From Bombardia bombarda (Eukaryota > Ascomycota > Sordariomycetes > Sordariales > Lasiosphaeriaceae): a stretch of 64,000 nucleotides of DNA. Below are positions 33,177 through 45,627 of this stretch, piece after piece. The notes beneath the pieces are model-generated. The model was not told the DNA's origin. It searched no databases and saw only the letters and a list, made by a program, of their open reading frames with translations. The position numbers were made by a program, and so were the translations under genes. Positions within the stretch are counted from its first letter, which is position 1. Each line of letters begins with the position of its first letter. The stretch lies in contig JAULSR010000002.1 in assembly GCA_030512295.1 (NCBI GenBank), positions 1,240,001-1,304,000 on the forward strand. Reading direction: 5' to 3'.

Positions 33177-34787
33177 TTAATTCCTTGCAGTCACAAATGA
33201 CCCTTGGGCACACGCATCTTCCATCATCTGAAGCTCTCTCCTCAGCTCCTCCATCCGCCTCATAGCTGGAGTCTTCAGTTCGGGAGGAAGAGATTCCCCG
33301 TCAGACTCGTCCTGTTTGAGCAGCAGCTTTTCCCTTCGAGATGGGGCTTCGATCCGTTCACGTTCTGTTGTGTCTTTCGCTTCCTCACTGTCTTCTTGCA
33401 CAAGCATCGCCCTTCGCTCCGACTGCATATCGAGGGGAATGATACCCAACAAGCTGACGAAAAAGCTTAGAATAATCATGTTCATCCTCCTGACCCATTC
33501 TAGCATCGATATCATCTCCAGCTCGTCCGGCACCATCTCCTTGCTCTTTTGGTCCTCTGTCCTTGTCTCCTGTTTTGTCACTGCATCCTCGTCCTTTGCG
33601 CTCCCACCCGGTGCACCGTCTCGCCCAAAGTTGGTGTCTTGGTCTACCAAGGTCGTCTCGTCCGAAGACTCCGACGATTGGTATGGTGGATCACGTCGTC
33701 GGGACGACGTGGCGGGCGGTGGTGCGGATATGAAGCCGGCCGCTATGCTCATTTCCTCGATAGTCGGCTCCGAAATCCGCTGGAGAGGCTTGTCGCCATC
33801 CAGCTCCTCTTGTTGCTGATGCTGCTGCTCAGCCTTCAACCAGCTCCTTCCGCTTCTTTCCTGGCCCGTCGTGGATGGGTGAAATTCAACAGGCGACGGA
33901 TCGGGTATCTCGACAGGCACATTTGCCATGTTCGCATACTCCATGTCGTAAGGCAGATCACGCGCCATCTTGTCGAGCCACATGGGGCAAGAGTATCCCT
34001 TTTTCCACTCAAACTTAGTCGTTACTGTCTCCTGTTCCTTCTTCTGGCTCCCCCCAAACTTCAGCTTGTTCTTGAGTCGATCTTTGACTCGGGCGAGTTT
34101 GCCCTTGACTTCTACTGTCATGTAGAATGCCTTGGCGTTGTGTTCAAAGGCAAATGCCGTGTGTATCACATTGCTGTGCATCGACTCCGCCTCGAGGAAG
34201 TTCTCTTCCATGTCCCACTTCAAGACGTTGTCCCACTGACTCCCATCGCTCGAGCTGAGGTGTCCAGAAAAGTTCCATCGGCTGGCTGTCTCTGTCGTCT
34301 TTTCCGATCTTACACCAACGCCGCCCCCTCCGGTACCCCCGACATGGATTTCGGGTATGAAGCTCTTCACTTGTGTCGTCTGCATCGATCTTTGTCGCCC
34401 TCGAATGTCTCTCGGACCATAATGGATGGTGAACTTGACGGGACAGGATGAAGTGTCTCTCTTGGCGACCTGACCCTCCGCCTCGTCCTCTTCCAGGGTG
34501 ATCTCAACCGTTGCTGACTGCAGTCTGCAAGTCGAAGGTTGTCGAAATACTAAATCCAGGTAGACAATACCGGCTGGAATCTTGGGGTGTCCGTTGCCCG
34601 CTCCCAAGTAACCCCATTGAGACTTGGTAAAAATGAAGCGGCAATCGACTTCGACTTTTCCAATCTTCCCCCGCCCAGCGCTTCTGTGGGACGAGGCTAG
34701 GTGGTCAAACCTTTCATAATCGTGTCTGCCATACTTGTTCTGTCGCACTTTGGTCATCAACATGGGCCGTGTCGATTGATGAGCCAT
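33177..34787 (-). CDS. Conserved protein of unknown function with a C-terminal hydrophobic stretch
   Basis: One exon of 536 residues, taking the ATG at 34787 (MAHQSTRP); the open frame extends 13 codons upstream but only to a TTG. The first 270 residues look like beta-rich folded sequence (KVEVDCRFIFTKSQWGYLG, YLDLVFRQPSTCRLQSATVEI, VKFTIHYGPRDIRG, then FAFEHNAKAFYMTVEVKG). Residues about 330-440 are disordered and acidic or serine-rich. Near residue 445-465 there is a hydrophobic run (MIILSFFVSLLGIIPLDM) that could be a single membrane anchor or an amphipathic helix, followed by a charged tail. I do not recognise the family. It shares a 610-bp divergent promoter region with the next gene. 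Confidence 0.72.
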   Translation of the reverse strand: MAHQSTRPMLMTKVRQNKYGRHDYERFDHLASSHRSAGRGKIGKVEVDCRFIFTKSQWGYLGAGNGHPKIPAGIVYLDLVFRQPSTCRLQSATVEITLEEDEAEGQVAKRDTSSCPVKFTIHYGPRDIRGRQRSMQTTQVKSFIPEIHVGGTGGGGVGVRSEKTTETASRWNFSGHLSSSDGSQWDNVLKWDMEENFLEAESMHSNVIHTAFAFEHNAKAFYMTVEVKGKLARVKDRLKNKLKFGGSQKKEQETVTTKFEWKKGYSCPMWLDKMARDLPYDMEYANMANVPVEIPDPSPVEFHPSTTGQERSGRSWLKAEQQHQQQEELDGDKPLQRISEPTIEEMSIAAGFISAPPPATSSRRRDPPYQSSESSDETTLVDQDTNFGRDGAPGGSAKDEDAVTKQETRTEDQKSKEMVPDELEMISMLEWVRRMNMIILSFFVSLLGIIPLDMQSERRAMLVQEDSEEAKDTTERERIEAPSRREKLLLKQDESDGESLPPELKTPAMRRMEELRRELQMMEDACAQGSFVTARN

Positions 34788-35397
34788 TGCTTGATTTGTC
34801 CAAACGACACGAACGACAACAAACAATCTCAGTCGATAACATCGCTCGCAATGGCTCGACAGCCTGTGCGGGGGAGTGATGAGTGCCCAGCTGAATTATA
34901 CCGGCGCATGGCGCAAAAAATCGGCGAGGCAGTGTAGGTGGGGGTGGACACCTTCATGCGCTTCTCACTTACTTGCATCTGCAGTGTGCAGCAAACAAAA
35001 TTGCAATTGGGCCTATCATACTTAAGCCAACCACCCCTTGTTCTAAATTTTAATTCGCCATAAGGATGCTCAGCTTCCTATAGTGCCACCCACATACTAG
35101 TTACCTCCTTGGCTTGTCAGCGCGTTCGGTGTGTCTGTGATGATAAGGCTCCGAGGCTCTCATCTAGATGCGATTGACTGGGTGCCCGCCCAATGATGCA
35201 CACGTTGTTCTTGTAATGTCTGGACATTGTTCATGTCTCTTTTACCCGCGCAACGACACTCTGTCGCCATTGTTTTTCATGTCTGACTGATTCCACACTT
35301 GGCGGTGAGTGCGACCAAGACTATTGGCTCCTCAATCGGGGCAACCAAGGGGGCTCAACTCAAGGGACGATGAACGGCGTCCTCAAGTCGCGGCAAA
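34788..35397. other. Divergent promoter region of two unknown genes
   Basis: A 610-bp gap between divergent start codons; no specific site was recognised. Confidence 0.4.
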
Positions 35398-38288
35398 ATG
35401 TCATTCAAACCACCACAGCGAAGGATGACATCTGTGGAGGATGCTCCTGATGATGCCGGACAACCTGTCAAGGATACGGCCAAGCACAAGGACGACGAAA
35501 CCCCACTTGCCTTCCAGTTTATGGACCGCGAAGATGCCAGCGATGCCACCATTGACATTGAAGCAGACAACAAGAAGTTTCACGAGCCGCCCAAGTTAGT
35601 TCAACAACTTAGGGGTCCCACAACGTTCTTTGACCCTTTGCAACAGGAAGGACAACCTGGCAGCACCTTTATGGACACGTTAGACTCTGGATACTCGAAG
35701 CCGCCTCATAAAACTCTTATTCCTAGCCAGAAGCCGACAAGACAAGTGCACTCAAATTCGTGGAGCTACCCCGAATGGGCAGTGCCACCTCCAGGACACG
35801 GTCTGCCACCTTTGCCGCCGCCTTCAAAAGCCATCCCGACAGTGGTTAACGTTGAACCGGTCAAGGAGAAGGCGGGCAGAACCGCAAGGCCTAATGACCC
35901 CCTGGACGATGATAGTGAAGACTACGAGGATACTCTCGAGAGCTCTCGCAGCTCCAAAGTACAAAGGAGAGTTGACATTGTTCACGATCCGTCACGGGCA
36001 ACCAAGGATATAACCATCACGCTCGAGATGCCCATAGAAGAAGACTATGGCCCCGATCTCGAGGAGCTATGTCGTCTCAGACGTCTAGGCCGCTTCAAAG
36101 AGGCAAAAGAGCATTTCAGCGCCAGACTGGAGCATTATGATCTCGATCCATATATCTTTGTGCAATATATCGAGATGCTTCATGCCTGTGGTGATTACAA
36201 GAGCATCAGAAAGCTTGACGAGAAGATCGCCAGCTATCCGACAATTCTCAACCCCGGGTACAAATTGGATGAGCCCCGTGGACTTGCTCGCGACCTTAAG
36301 CTTGCGATTAACATAGACCTGCTTGAACTTCTCTCGCGGCAGGGAATACCAGAATACACTACCAAGGCATTTAGTGAGGTGGGCCATTCTCTAAGAGATC
36401 TGGCTTCTAAGCCTGTCATGGGTTCGACAGAGGTGTGTAGTCTATGCTTGCGTGCAGCGTTGGCCCTAACTGACCGCTAACGTATCGCCAGGTTCAAACC
36501 CTCTGTCTTTGCCTTGGTGTTCTGAATCGACTTAAAATATGCTCCGGGGAATCCGTGATAGAGAAGCTGAGGGGCCGTGCAAAAGATCTGCTTAATTGGA
36601 ATGAGCTCTATCATCAACTCCTGGTGGAGGACCGCGTCTGGGACTTTAGGGATGTTTTCGTTGCCGCGGTTCCGCTGTTCGGCTGGCAGGAGACCATGGC
36701 CCTTTTCTTCGACTCGGAATTCTATCTGGATGCTCTTGGGGCAGTTTATAACGACTGGATTCGCCCAGACAGTGGGCATGATGACGAATCCACGACCTTG
36801 GGCCTCCTCGATCTTTTTACCTCTCTGGTCTTACTAGGATCTGACGAAGACGACAATATTCAACTCCTAGATACCCACTCGGTGATCTCTGAGTTAATCC
36901 ACCATGCCAAAGTGCTGGCGGAATCAGCCCAGAGACAAAACGTGGAGCACATGAAGACGCGACCGTTCATCCAGTGGATATTGGCGAAAACTGTATTCGA
37001 CATGGGAATGGATATTATGACGGAGGGAGCCGAAGCAGGTGCGACAGGGATTTTCATCAAGCAGGAGCACGGCGTGCATTTGCCTATATTCGTTCCTATA
37101 AGCCATACTTCCAAAAAGCCAGGTTGGGGACCGGTTGGTGAAATCAACAGGTCCGGCGGACGACGGCAACGACAGGAATCGAATCAACAAAATGCTCTCA
37201 AAGTTGCTCTTCAAGCTGCCACTTGCACGGGAGATTATGCTCTGCAGGCAACGGCACTAAAGCTTATGGCCCTCCAGTCAACCGAGCCAAAAAGAGCGCT
37301 GAACGCTCTCGCAACCCTTCAGCTTGACACGCAGGAGGATAAGGAGGGTTACTTGAGCACATGCCTGTCAAGCTACCTCGCCTCGGACAGCATAGACGGA
37401 GCCGAGTTCGCAGCCAGTCTAAAACGACTCGATGATGCGAGCGAAAATGGTCGTTACCTCGACTGCGAGAACCCGTCTTTGTTGTGGGCGCGCGGCGTGA
37501 TTGAGGAGGCTGTTGCGGCGTCCAACTTGGAGTCGGCTTCAGACTCTGGTTCAACCAAGAGTAGCAACAAGGGCAGTGATGATGGTGTCGACACAGAGGA
37601 GGACAAACCAGTATCTTGGAAGGAGCAGCTAGACAAATACGGTCCAAGCCTTCCTGAGTATATCAGGGAGTTTATTGTTGATGACCTTGGAGTCAAGGTT
37701 CCGCCGCCGGTCAAGCTGCCCGACATACAGGACGCAAGCAGCAGCAGCTCCGTCGCCGGAGACACTGGTAGCGACGAGGACGAGGACGAGGACGATGACG
37801 ATGACGATGATGACGAAGGAGATGAGACTAGCAGCGGCAGCGATAACGAGGTCAATCAGAAGAAGGGCAACAAAGAAAGCAAAAAGAAAGCAAGTAAACG
37901 ACGCAAGAAGCAAGCCGATGATAATGACGAAGACGACGAGGACGAAGACGGTAATGATGACGACGGTGACGATGACGGGAGAGATAACATATCACCCAAG
38001 GCGCGTGTCAAGCACGGACTACCAAAACTCATGTTTCCTCCTAGCCTGCTGGAGGAGAACACCATGTCAGTGCTCCTGCAGAACAAGGCGGACCCGAGCA
38101 AATCGCGGCTATATCTCGTTCAGAATAGTGGTGTGTTTGAGACGACGATCGCCGAACCTGCTTCTGGCCCGGGTGTGCATGCTCCTCCGGGTGTGCATGC
38201 TCCTCCGGGTGGTGGTGGCCATCACGCACGGCTGCAGTGGGCGCCGTGGAGGAGGATGGCAAAGGGCGATACTGCGGGGGGGTTGTGA
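35398..38288 (+). CDS. Large acidic protein of unknown function, helical-repeat type
   Basis: Exons 35398-36432 and 36492-38288 encode 943 residues. The first 220 residues are polar and proline-rich with a PPPGHGLPPLPPP stretch. From about residue 220 the sequence turns helical, with TPR-like pairs such as RLRRLGRFKEAKEHFSARLEHY and AGDYKSIRKLDEKI-type spacing, continuing into NWNELYHQLLVEDRVWDFRDVFVAA and similar blocks to about residue 620. The last third is low-complexity: DEDEDEDDDDDDDDEGDE and further Asp/Glu and Lys runs. The C-terminus has a short GVHAPP repeat. No enzyme motif or membrane helix is evident. I do not recognise it; acidic tracts and a helical scaffold suggest a nuclear adaptor, but that is only a guess. 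Confidence 0.72.
38170..38215 (+). repeat. 18-bp tandem repeat in a coding region
   Basis: Two exact units and part of a third (core GTGTGCATGCTCCTCCGG) encode VHAPPG twice near the C-terminus of the acidic protein. Confidence 0.8.
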
Positions 38289-39545
38289 AGGAGTGTGTCT
38301 CTTGGTTCTGTAGTAACGGTTATGCTTGGAAAGATCACGATGGGCAGAGTCAGAGTATATCTATCTTTGAAGATATAGGGATGAGTGTGGTTGATGTTTC
38401 ATTTCGTTGGCGTGGAAAGCGGTCTTTGATATACCTATGGACATTTGAAGAGATTTGAACACTTTATGACATTTTGGTTTTACTGATTATATTCACTCAG
38501 TCTGCCCCCTTTCCTTCATGATCATCCCAACCTCCTCGCAAACCCGAAATAGTGAAGCTATTGATGATGATCCCCTACTCTTAACAAAATCTTACCTTAA
38601 CACAACAGCCATGCAATATTTGGCCCTGTAGATATTGCCCAACCGTCCGCCCCGCATCTCGTGCGGGAACTTAGGAAATGGAACAACTAGAACCCTTCAG
38701 TGGTGCTGTGACGCGACGGGCGGCACAGGGTTCAAACCTGCCTGGGCTGTGCGGAACAGAGCGGCGCTAGGTGGTATCGGTTGAGCTGGCTACGCGTGAC
38801 CGAGGTCTCAAATGGCGACAGCCACGCCCACATCGCAGCTGACCGCGCCAGAAAGATACTTTGCCGTTAGGTTCCCGACCTCGGGGCTAGCAGACCCCTG
38901 GAGTCCCATCGACTAAGGGCTGTTGGCGATAAGATAGCGAGGATAGGCAGGCGCAGGCGGGCAGAACAGGCGCCAAGCTTTCTTAGGTCCCAACAAAAAG
39001 GGATTCGCAGGGGTCCCCCTCGCTCTGAGGACGCCGCCAGCGAGCTCCCCTCCCGCGTCTGTCCATCCGCCGGCTTCGATTGATATTGGAGTTTGCTGTC
39101 GACGTCGACTCGGATGCACGCGGTGGATTGCCGTGTTATTTATTTTCCTGAAGATTGTCAGAAAGTCGTTGTCGTTTTGACGAGTTTATATCTGCCTGCA
39201 TCTGATCCGTCGCATCCACCTCCCCACGCACGAATGACGAAGGTGCACATGGCGCCGACTTCAACCTGACCCGGCCCCATTACTGGTTACATGACTTGTA
39301 TTCAAAAGCCAGTCAGCCACTGTGCAGCCTGCTGTCAGCCTGCCGCCTGCCTCCACGCTCGGTATCTGCTGCATCCCATCACCTGCCTAGGTAGACATAC
39401 CTGGCTTGCAAGGAGCAGCTGGGAGCTACATACACACCCACCTGCCTAGACCAAAGGCTCAAATAAAACCAAACGGCCGGCCCAGTTCAGCCCCAGTCGC
39501 CACCTTTCTTCGACAACCAAAAAAAAAAAAAATAGAGAAACAACC
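38289..39545. other. Intergenic region, 1.26 kb
   Basis: 3' region of the acidic gene and promoter of the TLC gene. A GGTTCAAACC word near 38728 mimics a tRNA T-loop, but no cloverleaf can be built. A poly-A run near 39519 lies in the TLC gene leader. Confidence 0.5.
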
Positions 39546-40725
39546 ATGAGAGACCCCTTCCCCTTCGCCCCGGTGCCGGCCCTCAGCGAGGCCGTGCAGC
39601 CGCTGGCGGACCGGCTCTCGTTCCCGACGCTGACGCTGCACGTCCACGAGGTGGCCGGCGCCGCGCTGTTCTACACCTTCATCCACCTGGTGGTGTCGCC
39701 GCTGCTGTCGACCCGGCTGTTCCCGACCTACTACCCCAGGAACTCGCGCGGCAAGAAGGTCAACTGGGACGCCCACGTCGTCTCGCTCGTGCAGAGCACG
39801 CTGATCAACTCCCTGGCGCTCTGGGTCATGTTCACCGACAAGGAGCGCAGCTCCATGGACTGGCAGCAGCGCGTCTGGGGCTACACGGGCGCCTCGGCCA
39901 TGATCCAGGCCCTGGCCTGCGGCTACTTTGTCTGGGATTTTATCACTACCCTGCTGTTCCTCGACGTGTTCGGGCTCGGCCTGCTCGCCCACGCCGCCAG
40001 CGCGCTGGCTGTCTTTTCGTTTGGATTTGTACGTTGTTTTCCCACCCACACCCCCCAACAATGTGGTTTACTGACAAAAAAAACAGAGACCCTTCCTGAA
40101 CTACTACTCCACCGTCTTCATCCTCTACGAGCTCTCGACCCCCTTCCTCAACGTCCACTGGTTCTTCGACAAGCTCAACATGACGGGCTCCAGGGCGCAG
40201 CTCTACAACGGCATCGCCCTGCTCATCACCTTTTTTTCCTGCCGCCTCGTCTGGGGCACCTACATGTCGGCCGTCGTCTACGTCGACATCTGGAGCGCCG
40301 TCCGGCACTCGCCCGACGTCGGCTATGCCGCCCTCGACGCCGCCCACCCAAATTACTTTGGTGGCGACAACACCACCATGACCGACCCCGACGCGAACCC
40401 CATGGCGTTTGTGGTGCAGCAGGGCGCCTCGCCCATCCCCGTCTGGCTCGCGCTCGTGTACATCGGCAGCAACATCATCCTCAACTCGCTCAACTGGTTC
40501 TGGTTCGTCAAGATGATTGCGGCCGTGCGCAAGCGCTTCGAGCCGGTCAAGGAGGCCAAGGTTGGCTATGCCGATGCGGCCAAGGGTGATGGTTCGGCCT
40601 CGGGGGCTGCGGCTGCGGCTGCGGCTGGTGGTGAGAAGGCGGAGTTGTTGAGGCGCAGACGGGGCAATTCGATTGCTGATGTCGTTCCTGATAGTGATGA
40701 GCTTAGGGCTGGGACTATTCAATGA
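39546..40725 (+). CDS. TLC (TRAM-LAG1-CLN8) domain membrane protein
   Basis: Exons 39546-40028 and 40087-40725 encode 373 residues. About seven hydrophobic segments are visible, beginning near residue 35 (AGAALFYTFIHLVVSPLLS). TLC-type signature residues include the DAHVVSLVQSTLINS block and, after the intron, RPFLNYYSTVFILYELSTPFLNVHWF, which matches the TLCD4/TMEM56 branch rather than the Lag1 ceramide synthases (no Lag1 HHxxT motif was seen). The cytosolic tail has an alanine run and a basic RRRRGN stretch. TLC proteins act in ER or plasma-membrane lipid metabolism; the substrate of this branch is not settled. The start ATG is preceded by an A-rich leader. The acceptor could be either of two AGs two bases apart; the one chosen keeps frame. 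Confidence 0.86.
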
Positions 40726-42430
40726 TATAGAGATAGAAGAGATGAGAGGGCGGGGGAGTCGCCTTTCAGGGGTTGAGTTGGAATGCATTGAGTTCTGTTT
40801 GGACGGTTACTGATTGTCGGTTTTACATATATATACGAAGTACACTATGGGACTCTGATTTCCTGAACCTTTTTTTTTTTCCCATGGTGGATGGTGATCC
40901 AAAGTAAAACAGATTAAATCCAGCATAGGGATTTGATGGAATGGGTCGGGTGGGTGGGTGGTCTGTTGTTGTTGCATTGTTGTCATCATCTGGGCCATGA
41001 GGAAGCTTTTGTTCGTGTTACTAACGTAGGAGAGCCCTAGCTTGTGCTGTGGTTTTGCCCTTATGTTGTTTTTACAATTTGCATGTGCGAGGACGCATCA
41101 TTTTGTTCATCCCGCCAGGGCTTATGATAACTGTAATGACAAACATTTCCGCTTGCCTGTCTGCTTTCGGCTCTGTGGTGGTTATGATTACATACAGCTG
41201 ACGGAAGAGCTTGATATGAAACCCGTTTTCCGGTTGAATATGCCGCTCAGTTGGTAAAAGGGGTACGTTTGCTTGTAGGTAAATATGGTGATGGGTCTAA
41301 CGTTTGTTCTGGCCGCTGTGATCTGATAAATGTTGACAAGGCAGTGGACTTTGGACAGAAGATAAGAGGAAGAGATGTCTGTCTTGTTGTCTGGTTGTCT
41401 GGATGGTTGTCGTCAATGCATTATATATACACAGCGCTCTGCTCATTGATGGATCACTTGGTCAACCGATCGGTGACGTAATGGGTGGACAAGGCCAGGC
41501 ACGGGAGCTGGGTGGTCATCACATGCGAGACGGAGCAGATGGATGCAAATTATCCAAGTTGCTTTTCTAGCGGCTGCAGTAAAGCAGATGATGGAGCACA
41601 CGACTGCACTGTTTACTTTTACATACCTCACCCATCCAACCTCCATTCCACCTACCTCTCCGGCAGGCTGTGCTGTGTCCGCCGAGTCAAACGACAAGGA
41701 AAGAAAACAGAAAATGATCAAAACGAGTGAATAGACAGTGCAAATATAAGATTGGACCAACAGACCGTCCATGTCCTCCTTCCTCATCCTTCAAGCTCAT
41801 CAGTCAGCTACCCACCCCGTCTACATCTTTCTCATCCGTATCTACCACCACGCAACCGCCAACAAAGTCAGAATCAACAACCAGCGAGACAAGATATACA
41901 AAATACAGTATTCGCTTGAATCCAAGTTCTGCCTGAAAATGCCTTTAAATGCCTATGCGTGCATGCATGCCTGGATGTATCTCTCCCTCTCCCCCCTCCC
42001 CGTGAAGATGTGTGTGTCTTGTTGGATATCCTTTTATTAAGTATGTGTGTGTGTGTGTGTGTGTGTAGTAATTGTATCTGTCTCTTTTTTAGCAGCCGCT
42101 GCCGCCGTCTTTCAATCCATCCATTCCATCCATCCATCCACTTGTATACAGAAAAGGTACTCCGCTCTACCCCATCATCCCACGCAACACGATACAACTC
42201 AGCCACACATAATGACAAGAGTTTGCACTTCTTTCACTCGCCTCGGAAGAAAAAACTTGATCAAATAGAACCCCCAAGAAGAGGACACCAACAGGAAGAA
42301 ATTGTGAAGTGAAGAAGGGAGAGAGGGAAAGGGAGAGAGAGGGAGAGAGAGGATAGAAACAGCCTTGTGAAGTGAGTATGCAATGTATGCAGGTTAGAGG
42401 TTGATTTGATCAGATTCGACCCAGAGGATT
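40726..42430. other. Convergent intergenic region with microsatellites
   Basis: About 1.7 kb between the TLC and SLA1 stop codons. It includes a (TG)n tract and CATC-type short repeats near 42118-42140. Open frames here are short and without family resemblance. Confidence 0.5.
42044..42066. repeat. (TG)n microsatellite
   Basis: About eleven TG dinucleotides in non-coding DNA. Confidence 0.9.
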
Positions 42431-45400
42431 CTAGAAACCAAAGGGGTTTTGGGGAGCTAGAACACACCACATGTTAGCCATCCATCCAGATACCACGACA
42501 CAATCAAGAAAAGGAAAAGAAAAGAAAAAGAAAAGGCAAAAAACACTCACTGGCAGCACTCAAATTCGCCCTCCTCCCCGTCGCCTGTGGCGCCAGCTTC
42601 TTGCTATCCGCAGTCACCCCGAACCTCACCGGCGGCGGCGGGCCCGTCCTCTGCGGCGAAAGCGGCTGCATAGGCGGCTGCAGCCCACCGCCCCCGCCGC
42701 TCATCCCCGCGTTTCCGAAACCGTGAGTGAATCCCATCCCCGTCTGCTGCTGCTGCATCGCAGTCCTTTGCGGTTCCAGCGGCTGCGGCAAGAAAGACGG
42801 CTGACTACCAAACTGTTGTTGCTGCTGTGGTGGCTGACCAAACCCAACACCAACACCACCACCGAATCCAGTCGGCTGCGCCATCTGCATGGGCCCAAAC
42901 TGTCCCGTAGGCTGTTGCATCTGCATCGAGCTAAACTGCTGTGGCTGCTGCTGCTGCTGTGGGATACCATTCATCACCATCCCCGTAGGCTGCGGGATAA
43001 ACTGATTCGGCACAAAACCCCCCTGCTGCTGCTGCGTAGGCATACCCGTCATCATCGGCATCATGGGTTGCTGTTGCTGCTGTTGTTGCATTTGCTGCTG
43101 TGCCTGCTGCTGTGCCTGCTGCTGTGCCTGAGCCTGCATCTGCGCATACTGCTGCTGCATGCGCGCCTGGGCGATCTCACCAAGACTCTGTCCCGGCGGC
43201 GCAATCTGGTGGATATACCCAGTCATCTGGGGCTGTAGTGGCGGAGGCGTGAACGCACTGGGTTGCGTCGACTGAGGGGCCGAAAGCGGTCGAGATGGCG
43301 GCGGCGGCGGCATCAGAGCCCCCTGGTTTTGTGTGTATTGTGGTGCAAGCGGCCGTTGACGCGCCGTTGTCTGGGGCAACTGCGCAAACTGTTGACCGCC
43401 AATCAGGGGCTGTGGCATACCGCTGAAGAAGCCAGGGGTGGCGCCGGTTGCCTGTGGAAACTGCACCGGAGCTGCTGCGGGCGTGGTAGCTGGGGCTAGG
43501 ACTAAAGGAGGCGGCGCCGGCGCCGGCGCCGGGGGCTGTACTTTCTCGGGCTGCAGCGGTTGCGTGAGCAAGGACAGCTCGGCCATCGACCCTGTCAGTG
43601 GTTTCGGCGCGGGGGCAGGAGGTGGAACAGGAATCGGTGCTGGGGCTGGTGCAGGTGCAGCAGCAGGCACCGGAACAGGCTCAGGGGCACGGGGTGTAGG
43701 TGCCGGAGCAGCCTCTGCTGGCTGTGTCCGGGCGGGCTTCACATCCCAAGCATCGTCATCAAACCCATTAGATGTCTTGGAAGAAGATGCCGCGGGTGTG
43801 GCGGCGGCAGCAGCAGCTGGAGGCGTCGCTGGTGTCGGAGACGAAGCCTTAGTTTCGCTTGCCAAAGACTCCTTCGGTGACGTAAACGCCTTGAGATCAA
43901 CAACGTTGCTCGTCTCAACCGGAGGCGCCGGCCGTCCTTTCCTCGTGTTATTGCGCAGCGCCCCCCCCGGCCCGGAGAACAGCCCCCCACCGCTCTCACC
44001 CTCCTCGCCCCCAGCAGCACTCTTCTTATTCCGACCATACTTATTGTCCAGGTACCGCATAACCTTGATGATATCCCCCTCACGCAGGCCCAGGTTGCGC
44101 AACACGCTGGCGTCGACATCGGGCAAAACGCTCTCGTCCATCGACTCCCGCGCGAACCCCTGCGCGTAGCGCTCGCACAGCCCAACCTGCACGTCGCAGG
44201 TGAGGAAGAACTGGAACCAGTCGTACTCTGGCTTCTTGGGCTGCTCGATGGTGGCACCGACGCGCGAGCTCGATCCCGTCGACCTGGAAGACTCACCACC
44301 AGCAGCAGGCCTCTTTTTAAGATCAGACAGCGGCTTGTCCTCGTCCAGCGACACGCCGGTCACCCGCTCGACGTACTCGAGGTCCTCGACCGACATCTTG
44401 GAAACCGGCACGGCAATCTTGACTCCATTCATCTTGTGGAGATTGATCTTGCCGTGCTTCAGTCCGAGGAACTGCGCGTCCACACTAAACGACTTGGACC
44501 GATCCGTCCACGTGCGCACCTTGGATGCATCCGGTTCTAGAAGAGAAAAAAGAGAGACGAGGTTGTCAGCAAAAATTGAATCCATCAGTAACAAAAAAAC
44601 ACTTACTCGATTTCCCAGACTTGCCATCTCCACCGCCCTCGGTACGGCTGCTCTCGCGTCTGCCGCTGCTGCTCGTTCGCTGTTGTCCCCTCGTGTTACC
44701 ATCATCCACAACACTGTTATTGCTCGCCATGAGAAGGCTACTATTCCGCTCTGGCAAACGCAATCCTGGGCCTACCTCTGAACCGCCGCCACCACGCTGC
44801 TGGTGCTGGTGCTGGTGCTGGTACTTCCCCTTCTCCTGCTGCTCCTCCCTCTTCGCCGCCCTGACCGCCTCCTTGGTGAGCCGCGCCTCCTCGAGCCTGT
44901 TCTGCTCAATCAGCGACTTGCCCGCATTAATCCCCGCCAGCGACGATGGCACAACTTTATCGACCGTCCCCGTGATCTCGATATAACTGCTCGGCACCAC
45001 GCCCTCCTTGTTGTTCTTGAGCCGGCGCACCTGCCACCACTCCTCGCTCTTGCTTTCATCCGTAATAATCACCTCATCACCCACGGCGACCGTCACCTCG
45101 TCGTCGCCCTGGGCCATGAAATCATACAAAATCACGCCCTTGCGCTGCGTCCGCCCCGAGCCGGCCTTGATCACCTCCATCAGGCCCTCGGCGCGCACCG
45201 CGCCCGCCATCTCGCCCAGCATGGCAACGATCTCCTCCGCGGTGTCATTGGCGCCCGCGTGGAAGTCGGCGCTCTTGCTCGGCCGCACCAGCTCCATGAA
45301 GATGTGCTTGCCCTCGCGCGAGTAGTGCGTCATGCGGTCCGCCGTCCACTCCTGCGAGGGCCCGTCCTGCGCCCGCTCCGGCGCGATCAGGATGCTGCCC

Positions 45401-45595
45401 GTGCGCAGGTTGATGCCCAGCGTCGTCGCCATCTTCTTCTTCTTGCCCATCACCGACGCCATCTCGTTAATGTTATACAGATGGAATCCGCCGGGAGTGA
45501 GCGCGGCCGTCTGCACGGCTGACGACGGCGTCTCCGGCGCCTCGGGGCTATAGGGGGTCTGCGGGGTCTGCGGGGTCCGCGGGCTGTAGTCGTCG

Positions 45596-45627
<32 letters not shown>

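Noticed and set aside
38715..38760. A GGGTTCAAACCTG word like a tRNA T-arm
   Set aside because: The flanking stem does not pair correctly and no D-arm, anticodon arm or acceptor stem could be built.
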